A stretch of 64,000 nt of DNA from Prevotella sp. CAG:755 (GTDB lineage Bacteria; Bacteroidota; Bacteroidia; Bacteroidales; Bacteroidaceae). Under the pieces are notes generated by a model. That model had not been told where the DNA came from and ran no database searches. It saw only the letters and a list, made by a program, of their open reading frames with translations. Each line of letters begins with the position of its first letter. Position 1 is the first letter of the stretch. Positions 19,288 to 26,812 of the stretch are shown piece after piece. The stretch covers positions 1-64,000 of the forward strand of contig HF989175.1 of assembly GCA_000431275.1 (NCBI GenBank), given 5' to 3'. A program made the translations under genes and the position numbers.

Positions 19288-19798
19288 CTACGACCTTACA
19301 CAAATAAAAGCCATGGCGTTCGATGTGGACGGCGTGCTGAGCGCCAGCACCATTACCCTGCATCCCGGCGGTGAACCGCAGCGCACAGCAAACATCAAGG
19401 ACGGATATGCACTGCAACTGGCCGTGAAACGCGGACTGCACTTGGCTATCATCACAGGAGGCCGCACAGAAGCCGTCCGGCGCCGCTACGAAGGGCTGGG
19501 CATCAAGGACGTTTTTCTCGGCTGCGCCGTCAAAATCGAAACCTACGACGATTGGGTCGCGGACTACGGACTCCGCGACGAAGAAGTGCTCTACATGGGC
19601 GACGACATCCCCGACTATGAAGTCATGCGACGCGTGGGCTGCCCCTGCGCCCCAGCTGATGCCGCACCCGAAATCAAATCGCTCGCCCGCTATGTCAGCC
19701 AATACAAGGGAGGCTGCGGTTGTGTGCGCGACGTAGTCGAACAAGTGCTCCGCGCACAAGGACAATGGATGTCTGACGCCCATGCATTCGGCTGGTAA
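19280..19798 (+). CDS. KdsC-like HAD phosphatase
   Basis: Probably dephosphorylates 3-deoxy-D-manno-octulosonate 8-phosphate to Kdo for lipid A core synthesis, or a related sugar acid phosphate. Seen: 172 residues from the ATG at 19280 ([21 protein letters not shown]), with HAD motif I DVDGVLS (D15, D17), motif II IITGGR, and motif [12 protein letters not shown]; it has no cap domain, as in tetrameric KdsC. An ATG at 19268 would add four residues. It overlaps the DUF2520 gene by eight bases. No kdsA or kdsB is visible nearby, so Kdo specificity is inferred from family alone. Confidence 0.85.
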   Translation: MIDYDLTQIKAMAFDVDGVLSASTITLHPGGEPQRTANIKDGYALQLAVKRGLHLAIITGGRTEAVRRRYEGLGIKDVFLGCAVKIETYDDWVADYGLRDEEVLYMGDDIPDYEVMRRVGCPCAPADAAPEIKSLARYVSQYKGGCGCVRDVVEQVLRAQGQWMSDAHAFGW

Positions 19799-19861
19799 GA
19801 CAACACAAATGCCCTGCCCTTATAGAAAGGCCGGGCACCCTTAACAAACTCATGAACGAAA

Positions 19862-20443
19862 ATGTTTGACAACTTAAAGAAATACAAGATAGTATTGGTA
19901 AGCGCTTCGCCACGCCGCAAAGAGCTACTGCAAAACTTGGGACTCACGTTCAAGGTACGCACACTTTTTGGCATCGACGAGCAATACCCCGACACCTTGC
20001 GCGGAGAAGACATCCCGCGCTTCATCTCCCGGAAAAAAGCAGAAGCCTACCGTTCGTCCATGGCCGACGATGAACTACTTATTGCTGCCGACACGGTGGT
20101 ATGCCTCGACGGCCGGACGCTGGGAAAGCCTCACGACGCACAAGAGGCCAAAGCCATGCTGCACAAGTTGTCTGGCCGGTTTCACCAAGTCATCACAGGA
20201 GTCACCGTGATGACAAAAGACCAAATGGAAAACTTTGCCGTGACAAGCCAAGTCAAATTCGCCGACCTCACGGACGAGGAAATCGACTATTATGTCGACA
20301 ACTACTTGCCCTTTGATAAAGCCGGCGCCTACGGTATTCAAGAGTGGATAGGCATGGTCGCGGTCGAAGAGTTGCGCGGCAGTTACTTCAACGTGATGGG
20401 CCTCCCCGTACAACGTCTTTATAATGTATTGAAAAAATTCTGA
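19862..20443 (+). CDS. maf: Maf-family nucleotide pyrophosphatase
   Basis: House-cleaning enzyme that hydrolyses dTTP, UTP or modified nucleotides to monophosphates. Seen: 193 residues, typical size; N-terminal signature LVSASPRRKELLQNLG near residue 12, the catalytic region AADTVVCLDGRTLGKPHDAQEA with the conserved Asp, and DKAGAYGIQEW. It is 63 bases after the KdsC-like gene and five bases before the Sua5-like gene, so it is within one operon. Confidence 0.93.
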   Translation: MFDNLKKYKIVLVSASPRRKELLQNLGLTFKVRTLFGIDEQYPDTLRGEDIPRFISRKKAEAYRSSMADDELLIAADTVVCLDGRTLGKPHDAQEAKAMLHKLSGRFHQVITGVTVMTKDQMENFAVTSQVKFADLTDEEIDYYVDNYLPFDKAGAYGIQEWIGMVAVEELRGSYFNVMGLPVQRLYNVLKKF

Positions 20444-20448
20444 CAGCC

Positions 20449-21066
20449 ATGCTGCTGAAATTATACAACAAGAACAACGACCCGCGTGACCTGCAACGTA
20501 TTGTTGACATCCTGGCCGACGGAGGAATCGTCATCTACCCGACGGACACGATGTACGCCATCGGTTGCCACGCTCTCAAAGAACGGGCCGTTGAGCGCAT
20601 CTGTAAATTAAAAAACATAGATCCGACGAAAAGCCATCTCTCCATTATTTGCTACGACCTCAGCTCCATCAGCGAGTATGCCCGTATCTCAACACCGGTA
20701 TTCAAACTGATGAAGCGCAACTTGCCCGGACCGTTCACATTCATCCTGCCCGGTTTGAGCAAACTGCCAAAAATTTTCCGCAATCGCCAAGGACAGGAAG
20801 TCGGAATCCGTATGCCGGATCATCCAGTCTTGCGCGAAATAGCTCGCCTGCTTGATGCACCCATCATGACCACGACACTACCCGTTACGGACGACATGGA
20901 ACCAGAATATGCTACTGACCCCGAACTCATCAACGAAGCATTCGGGAAACAGGTAGATCTCGTCATAGACGGTGGGATAGGATCGCTCGAAGTCTCGACA
21001 GTAGTCGACTGCACCGGAGACGAACCTGCCATTCTGCGCCAAGGAAAAGGCGAACTGTACAGCTAA
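20449..21066 (+). CDS. Sua5/YciO/YrdC-family protein (threonylcarbamoyl-AMP synthase type)
   Basis: Members make threonylcarbamoyl-AMP for t6A at position 37 of ANN-decoding tRNAs. Seen: 205 residues; the RNA/ATP-binding fold with IVDILADGGIVIYPTDTMYAIGC, ICKLKNIDPTKSHLSIIC, KRNLPGPFTFILPG and VGIRMPDHPV. The missing C-terminal Sua5 domain and overall sequence put it closer to YciO than to TsaC, so the t6A role is probable rather than certain. It follows maf by five bases. Confidence 0.85.
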   Translation: MLLKLYNKNNDPRDLQRIVDILADGGIVIYPTDTMYAIGCHALKERAVERICKLKNIDPTKSHLSIICYDLSSISEYARISTPVFKLMKRNLPGPFTFILPGLSKLPKIFRNRQGQEVGIRMPDHPVLREIARLLDAPIMTTTLPVTDDMEPEYATDPELINEAFGKQVDLVIDGGIGSLEVSTVVDCTGDEPAILRQGKGELYS

Positions 21067-21087
21067 ATAATAACTTCAACTTCATAC

Positions 21088-22386
21088 ATGGAATTTCTTG
21101 TAATCCTATTATTACTTATCATTAACGGTCTATTTGCACTCTACGAAATGGCCTTCGTTTCCGCAAGCAAGGTTCGCCTCGAATCCATGGCGAGCGGAGG
21201 CAGCAGGTCGGCGCAAAAACTGCTAGACCAACAGAAAAACCCAGAGAAGACCCTTTCCACCATCCAAATCGGCATCACGCTCGTAGGCATTATTTCGGGT
21301 GCATACGGCGGAATTTCAGTAGCCGACGATTTCGTTCCCCTGATACAAGCCTTCCCGGCTTTAGCACCTCACGCCGAACGGTTAGCGATGGCACTCACCA
21401 TTGTCATCATCACGTTTCTGTCGCTTATCATCGGTGAACTTGTCCCGAAATCGATTGCCCTAAGCCGACCAGAGCGCTGGGCCGTGGCCATGTCTCCTAT
21501 CATGCGAGTGCTGATGTGGATCGCCTATCCCATCGTATGGATACTAAGTATCACCACACGCCTCGTCAATCACGCCTTGGGCGTCTCAGGGAGCGACGAC
21601 CGCCCTATTACGCAGGAAGAACTGAAAGTAATCTTACACCAAAGTTCCGAACAAGGCGTTATAGACAAACACGAAACAGAAATGCTGCGCGACGTGTTCC
21701 GCTTTTCTGACAAACGTGTCAATGAGCTCATGACTCCGCGCCCTGACGTCGTCGCCCTCGATACAAACGACGACAAAGAAAAAGTCTTGCTCACCATTCA
21801 GGAAAACAATTTCAGCAAATATCCCTTGATTGACGACGACAAAGACGAAGTGGTCGGCGTCGTTTCGGTAAAAGACATGATACTGCTGCTGAATAGTAAC
21901 GAACCTTTCGACTTGAAACGCATCGCTCGCCCAGCTCTTTTCATACCGGAAACTCTCGACGCCAAACGAGTTGTCGAACTTTTCAAAAACAACAAGACAA
22001 AGTTCGCCATCATCGTTAATGAATACGGGGGAACAGAAGGCATCATCACCCTGCATGACCTGACAGAAAGTATCTTTGGTGACATTCTCGAAGAAAACGA
22101 AGCCGAAGAACACGAAGTCGTTCACCGCAATGACGGTTCACTGCTTGTTGATGCCTCAATGAACCTCGACGACTTCATGGATGAAGTTCACGTTCTCAAC
22201 TACGAGGACATCGAAGATGAAGGGTTCACCACACTTGGAGGCATGGCCATGTTCTTCATCGGACGTATACCCAAACCGGGCGACACGTTCGACTACCGGC
22301 ACATCCATTTTGAAGTGATAGACATGGACGGAGAGCGCGTAGACAAACTGCTCGTCACCATCCCAGAAGATTCACAAAATGTTTAA
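21088..22386 (+). CDS. CNNM/CBS-domain membrane protein (HlyC/CorC family)
   Basis: Putative divalent-cation (Mg/Co) transporter or regulator in the inner membrane. Seen: 432 residues; an N-terminal DUF21/CNNM domain with membrane helices near 1-20, 95-120 and 135-155 and the conserved IIGELVPKSIALSRPERWA; a CBS pair from about 200 to 330 (MTPRPDVVALDTNDDKEKVLLTIQENNFSKYPLI, KDMILLLN, FAIIVNEYGGTEGIITLHDLTESIFGDI); then a CorC_HlyC C-terminal domain. It follows the Sua5-like gene by 21 bases. The direction of ion movement in this family is debated. Confidence 0.9.
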   Translation: MEFLVILLLLIINGLFALYEMAFVSASKVRLESMASGGSRSAQKLLDQQKNPEKTLSTIQIGITLVGIISGAYGGISVADDFVPLIQAFPALAPHAERLAMALTIVIITFLSLIIGELVPKSIALSRPERWAVAMSPIMRVLMWIAYPIVWILSITTRLVNHALGVSGSDDRPITQEELKVILHQSSEQGVIDKHETEMLRDVFRFSDKRVNELMTPRPDVVALDTNDDKEKVLLTIQENNFSKYPLIDDDKDEVVGVVSVKDMILLLNSNEPFDLKRIARPALFIPETLDAKRVVELFKNNKTKFAIIVNEYGGTEGIITLHDLTESIFGDILEENEAEEHEVVHRNDGSLLVDASMNLDDFMDEVHVLNYEDIEDEGFTTLGGMAMFFIGRIPKPGDTFDYRHIHFEVIDMDGERVDKLLVTIPEDSQNV

Positions 22387-22398
22387 ATACTCACTACC

Positions 22399-22893
22399 AT
22401 GCGCATCAATAAATCACTTTTGTTCATCGGTGTCTTGGCAACCAGCGTGTCACTGACCTCGTGCGATGACGAAGAACAATATCAGTCGCATCCGCCGATC
22501 TTCTCGGACGTTACTTTTAACCAAGCGACCATCTATGCGGGTGAACCTTTCGTGGCTACGGCCGTGCAATCGCGCCAAGCCACATTGGTTGACCGGACGA
22601 CGTACGCTTGGAGCCTCTCTCAAAATGGCACGTCAGTTGATGCAGAACATCACTACAAAGACCTCGTCATTTATCCATACGCCTCAGAAAATCCGACAGA
22701 TACGCTGACCATCCAAACACCGGGAACATACACGCTCACGCTTGACGCCAGCTATAACATCTCCGGCCAATCAGACGGCGCCACCTATTCCAACACGTCG
22801 CAAGACGGCACTTTCTCCTGCTCCTGCACGGCCTCGTTGTTCGTCTACAAAGTCAAGGTGAACAAACGGTTCACTGTCATCGCCAAGCCTTAA
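22399..22893 (+). CDS. Small exported lipoprotein, PKD-like fold
   Basis: Seen: 164 residues; type II signal peptide INKSLLFIGVLATSVSLTSC with the lipobox Cys followed by DDEE (acidic residues after the Cys fit a Bacteroidales lipoprotein surface-export signal). The mature part (TYAWSLSQNGTSVD, DTLTIQTPGTYTLTLDASY) resembles a single PKD/immunoglobulin-like beta-sandwich. No enzyme motif. It sits 12 bases after the CNNM gene and 19 bases before a secreted multidomain protein and a sulfatase, which suggests a surface complex, though this is inference. Confidence 0.75.
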   Translation: MRINKSLLFIGVLATSVSLTSCDDEEQYQSHPPIFSDVTFNQATIYAGEPFVATAVQSRQATLVDRTTYAWSLSQNGTSVDAEHHYKDLVIYPYASENPTDTLTIQTPGTYTLTLDASYNISGQSDGATYSNTSQDGTFSCSCTASLFVYKVKVNKRFTVIAKP

Positions 22894-22912
22894 TCACCTA
22901 AATAATATACCT

Positions 22913-24838
22913 ATGACACACAGCATCACATTTGGCGCACTGCTAAGCCTTAGCCTCGCCATCCCACAGATTTGTCTGGGTCAAGACACATCCGAGCCCT
23001 CGTTCCCCGAGGCCGGACAATGCTACACCCTGCAACCTTGTCAAGCCGCCGGCTCTTGCATCCAGGAAGAATCTGACGGTTCTTTGAGCATCGGCCCGCT
23101 CGACCCCGCCACGCGCAGCTACTGGGAGTTCATCCCGACCAGCGAACCCAACCGCTACTACATCCGTAACCTGACTACGGGGCACTACATCCAATCGACC
23201 CACATCGAACAGAGCGCTCCCATCAACGCCGGCACCGAAGCCGTCGAATTCTACCTCGGGCAAGACAACACTGCCGGCGCCACGACCAACGGCTACTGGT
23301 ACATGAGCTCCACGGACAACGCCGTGTTCGACCAAGTCAGCGACCAGACCATCGGCCTCAACCGCGGAGGGAACGGAACAACCGTCGTAGCCTACATGTG
23401 TGGGTCTGGTCGCGGCAACTCCTATTGGAACATTGTTGAAAGTGAATACCTCTACGAAGTCCACCCGTTCAACAGTTCTGCCCTCTTCAACGAAATAGCT
23501 ACGGAGTACGACATCGTGAACTCGAAAGGTAACGCACTCACAGCCCCGACAGACGACAGCGCCATCAGCGCTCAACCAATTGACAACGACAGTGATCAGT
23601 CGTGGTATTTTGTCGGCACATCGAACGCGGAAAACGGCTATCTCATTGTCTCGACCGACTCCAAGCGCCCCATAGGCGAAAGCAACACCCTCGCGACCGA
23701 CAGCCTCGGCGGGATCCATTGGTGCGTTTACGAGCAGGCTGTTGATGGTAGTGTTTACTACGTATTCCGACCCTACGAAAACAATGGAGCATTCGGCAAC
23801 GCGCTGACTGTTGACGGCGACTCCCTTTTCACGTTCAGCCAGCGCCGTAGCAAATATCAATTGGCACTCAAAATTTACAACCTACCCTGCGGTACGACCA
23901 GCAACACCTATCTGCGCGAGCTCTCGATGGAAGGCGAAGCTGTCGTAAGACCTATAACTTTCCCGATCGGAACGCTCTCGACCAACGGAAGAACCATCCT
24001 CCACACTGTGACTAAGCCATCGACAGTATTCAACATCTTCACAAAAGACAGAGCTGTGCTGGCACGTGGAAAGTCGTTCACACTGCGCACTACTTACTAC
24101 CCTGTCAACCCCGAAGGCTACGAAATGTTCGCCTACTTCGACTGGAACGGTGACGGCGTCTTTGAGGTAGTCGTTCCCTTCACGCAGGATGGAAATGCAT
24201 ACACCGCTAACGTCGACGTGCCGGCTGACGCAACGGCCAGCAGCACCCGCATGCGTATCCGTCTGACGGACAACGGACAGACCGGTGCCGAAGATGACAC
24301 GAACGGACAGGTTCAGGATTTCGTAGTCTACACGGTAGAGGCTCCGGAAGCCTACACCGTCACAGCCAAGACCTCGTCTGAATTCCGCGGGACAGTCAGC
24401 ATTTCGCCTGAAAGCGAGACATACGAACCGGGGACAAGCGTCACAGTCACAGCCACTCCGATTGCCACGATGAACAGGTTTGTCTGCTGGCGCGACGGCA
24501 ACAACGTAGTCTCGACGGACGACGAATACACGTTCACTGTCGAGCACAACGTTGATCTCACGGCCTATTTCAGACCCAGCTCTCGCGTTGTACCCCTCGG
24601 AATCGGCGAGGCCACACAAAACGATGGCATCGATATACAAGTCAGCTACGACAACCGCGAGATTGACGTAACGGCCAACTCCCCAATCAAGTCGGTGAAA
24701 GTGTTCGACGCCAAAGGCGCCCTTGTGGCCCAAACGACAGACAACCACGTCTCGCTGAAAAACGCTGCCGTAGGCACATACCTCGTCAACGTCACGACAG
24801 ACAGCCAGAGTTCAACTGCCAAAATCCAAATCCGCTAA
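22913..24838 (+). CDS. Secreted multidomain protein with GEVED-like domain and type IX secretion tail
   Basis: Seen: 641 residues; signal peptide (ITFGALLSLSLAIPQICLGQ), two repeats around 35-320 resembling ricin-type or actin-cross-linking trefoils (YWEFIPTSEPNRYYIRNLTTG; SWYFVGTSNAENGYLIV), a GEVED-like segment near 395-475 (FAYFDWNGDGVFEVVVPF...DDTNGQVQDFVVYTV), an InlB-like repeat near 485-560 (RGTVSISPESETYEPGTSVTVTATP), and a C-terminal ~60-residue sorting domain (SVKVFDAKGALVAQTTDNHVSL...AKIQIR) of type IX secretion type A. The modules suggest carbohydrate or surface binding; no catalytic domain was recognised. Directly upstream of the sulfatase. Confidence 0.75.
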   Translation: MTHSITFGALLSLSLAIPQICLGQDTSEPSFPEAGQCYTLQPCQAAGSCIQEESDGSLSIGPLDPATRSYWEFIPTSEPNRYYIRNLTTGHYIQSTHIEQSAPINAGTEAVEFYLGQDNTAGATTNGYWYMSSTDNAVFDQVSDQTIGLNRGGNGTTVVAYMCGSGRGNSYWNIVESEYLYEVHPFNSSALFNEIATEYDIVNSKGNALTAPTDDSAISAQPIDNDSDQSWYFVGTSNAENGYLIVSTDSKRPIGESNTLATDSLGGIHWCVYEQAVDGSVYYVFRPYENNGAFGNALTVDGDSLFTFSQRRSKYQLALKIYNLPCGTTSNTYLRELSMEGEAVVRPITFPIGTLSTNGRTILHTVTKPSTVFNIFTKDRAVLARGKSFTLRTTYYPVNPEGYEMFAYFDWNGDGVFEVVVPFTQDGNAYTANVDVPADATASSTRMRIRLTDNGQTGAEDDTNGQVQDFVVYTVEAPEAYTVTAKTSSEFRGTVSISPESETYEPGTSVTVTATPIATMNRFVCWRDGNNVVSTDDEYTFTVEHNVDLTAYFRPSSRVVPLGIGEATQNDGIDIQVSYDNREIDVTANSPIKSVKVFDAKGALVAQTTDNHVSLKNAAVGTYLVNVTTDSQSSTAKIQIR

Positions 24839-24858
24839 CCTTCAGAAACCACAAAACC

Positions 24859-26391
24859 ATGCATACCATCAACCACAAGAAAACCATCGTCATCGGTTGC
24901 AGTGCCCTTGCAGCCCTTGCCCTACCGGCACAAGCACAAAATACCAAGCCCAACATTATATATATAATGTGTGACGACATGGGCTACGGAGACCTCGGCT
25001 GCTATGGCCAGATGTTCATCTCCACTCCTAACATCGACCGCATGGCTGCCGAAGGCATGCGCTTCACGCAGGCTTATGCCGGAAGCCCCGTCTCGGCTCC
25101 TTCGCGCGCCACGTTCATGACCGGACAGCACTCAGGACATACACACGTCCGCGGTAACAAGGAATACTGGCGGAACCGTCCCATGATCCAATACGGCGTC
25201 AGCCAGGACTATGATCTCGTCGGCCAGGAACCCTACGACCCTGACCATATCATCCTGCCCGAAATCATGAAGAAGAACGGCTACACCACTGGAATGTTCG
25301 GCAAATGGGCCGGCGGCTATGAAGGCTCCGAGTCGACGCCCGACAAGCGCGGCATCGACGAATACTACGGTTTCATCTGCCAGTTCCAGGCTCACGCTTA
25401 CTACCCCAACTTCCTGAATGAATACAGCCGCTCACGGGGTGACGAAGGTGTACGCCGTGTCGAGCTCACGCAAAACACACAGCACCAGCTGTCTGGCGAC
25501 GACTACTTCAACCGCAAGGAGTATTCTGCCGACCTCATCCATCAAAAGGCCATGGAATGGCTCGACAAGCAAGACGCAGACCAACCCTTCTTCGGTATCT
25601 TCACCTACACCCTTCCGCACGCTGAGCTGATCAATCCCAACGACTCCATTCTCCAAGCCTACGCTGGTTACTTCTGCCAAGAGAAGACGTACGGCGGCGA
25701 CGCCGGCTCGCGCTATGCCCCCACGGACAACGCGCACGCCCAGTTCGCGGCCATGATCACGCGCCTCGACGCCTATGTCGGCCAGATATTCGCTAAACTA
25801 AAAGAGAAAGGCCTCGACGAGAACACAATCGTCATCTTCACCTCAGACAACGGCCCGCACGAGGAAGGCGGTGCCGACCCTGATTTCTTCAACCGCGACG
25901 GCCTTTTGCAGGGAAAGAAGCGCAGCACCTACGAAGGCGGCATTCGCGTGCCGTTCATTGTGCGCTGGCCGGGCAAGATCCAAGCCGGCTCCGTATCCGA
26001 CCATCAGCTCGCCTTCTACGACCTGATGCCCACATTCTGCGACGCAGCCGGCATCACGGGTTTCCCCGACGCTTTCAAGAATCCGGATATTGAAAACGAC
26101 TACTTCGATGGAATCTCGTTCTATCCCACGCTGATAGGCGAAACTGACAAACAAGAGAAGCACGACTTCCTCTATTGGGAATTCCACGAGACGAACATGC
26201 TGGGCGTCCGTATGGGCAACTGGAAACTTGTCGTACAGAACGGCAACTGCCGTCTGTATGACTTGGCCAACGATCTCCACGAAGACAATGACGTTTCGGG
26301 AAACAACAGCGCCATCCTAAACCAGATGAAGGCCATCATCCGCGAACAGCATACCGAAAGCGACCTCTTCAAGGTCACGCTCCCGAACTAA
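24859..26391 (+). CDS. Ser-type (S1 family) sulfatase
   Basis: Removes sulfate esters, probably from host or algal glycans, in the periplasm or on the cell surface. Seen: 510 residues; signal peptide ending PAQAQ; metal-binding DD in IIYIMCDDMGYGDLGCYG; the formylglycine motif S79-A-P-S-R followed by ATFMTGQH; metal ligands in FTSDNGPHEEGG; C-terminal GNWKLVVQ. Because position 79 is Ser, not Cys, maturation would need a radical-SAM enzyme of the anSME type, which is not in this window. It is 20 bases after the secreted multidomain gene. Substrate cannot be assigned from sequence alone. Confidence 0.93.
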   Translation: MHTINHKKTIVIGCSALAALALPAQAQNTKPNIIYIMCDDMGYGDLGCYGQMFISTPNIDRMAAEGMRFTQAYAGSPVSAPSRATFMTGQHSGHTHVRGNKEYWRNRPMIQYGVSQDYDLVGQEPYDPDHIILPEIMKKNGYTTGMFGKWAGGYEGSESTPDKRGIDEYYGFICQFQAHAYYPNFLNEYSRSRGDEGVRRVELTQNTQHQLSGDDYFNRKEYSADLIHQKAMEWLDKQDADQPFFGIFTYTLPHAELINPNDSILQAYAGYFCQEKTYGGDAGSRYAPTDNAHAQFAAMITRLDAYVGQIFAKLKEKGLDENTIVIFTSDNGPHEEGGADPDFFNRDGLLQGKKRSTYEGGIRVPFIVRWPGKIQAGSVSDHQLAFYDLMPTFCDAAGITGFPDAFKNPDIENDYFDGISFYPTLIGETDKQEKHDFLYWEFHETNMLGVRMGNWKLVVQNGNCRLYDLANDLHEDNDVSGNNSAILNQMKAIIREQHTESDLFKVTLPN

Positions 26392-26417
26392 ACAGGCTGC
26401 CTGCCTAAGTCTTCAAT

Positions 26418-26462
26418 GCGCCCTGCCACCGTGCATCCTTACGGCCGGCAGGGCGCTTCATT
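26418..26462 (+). terminator. Probable terminator after the sulfatase gene
   Basis: GCGCCCTGCC (26418-26427) pairs perfectly with GGCAGGGCGC (26447-26456); the following bases TTCATTATA are only moderately T-rich. Confidence 0.65.
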
Positions 26463-26524
26463 ATATGACCTGCCCACCTTACGTAGCCAAAACACAGGCA
26501 GTGCGGCTGAAAATACGGAACGGC

Positions 26525-26558
26525 TGACAGGAAATCCTGTCAAGGCGACAGTTTTTTC
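26525..26558. repeat. Perfect palindrome TGACAGGAAATCCTGTCA plus adjacent GACAGTTTTTTC
   Basis: The 18-base palindrome at 26525-26542 is exact. Five bases on, GACAGTTTTTTC (26547-26558) repeats a 12-mer also present at 5362-5373 and 41869-41880. Confidence 0.7.
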
Positions 26559-26787
26559 AGTCCGGGTAACAGGAGCTCCGGCACACCGCCGCCAAAGCGA
26601 CGAACGACAGCCAAGTGGCCAAACCCGCACTGGAACACCGCGTGCGGCCTAACACCCGAGACGACAAACGCCGACCAAACTTCACCACCCCACTTTCCGT
26701 CACACACTTCCGGCAACCTGGACGATACAAAAAGCACGGGTTCACTTTTTTTCGTACTACAAGATTCATCATATCACCGGAAAAACG

Positions 26788-26795
26788 TACTTTTG
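26788..26795 (+). promoter_or_regulatory. Probable -7 box of the relA promoter
   Basis: TACTTTTG fits TAnnTTTG and lies 17 bases before the ATG at 26813, supporting that start over longer frames. Confidence 0.6.
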
Positions 26796-26812
26796 TCCAA
26801 AACGTTAGGCCT

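Larger units (their letters stand above)
26392..26812 (+). other. Gene-free stretch before relA
   Basis: Holds the sulfatase terminator, an 18-base perfect palindrome and the relA promoter. Open frames extend upstream of relA through it, but they cross the promoter and show no family resemblance. Confidence 0.65.
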
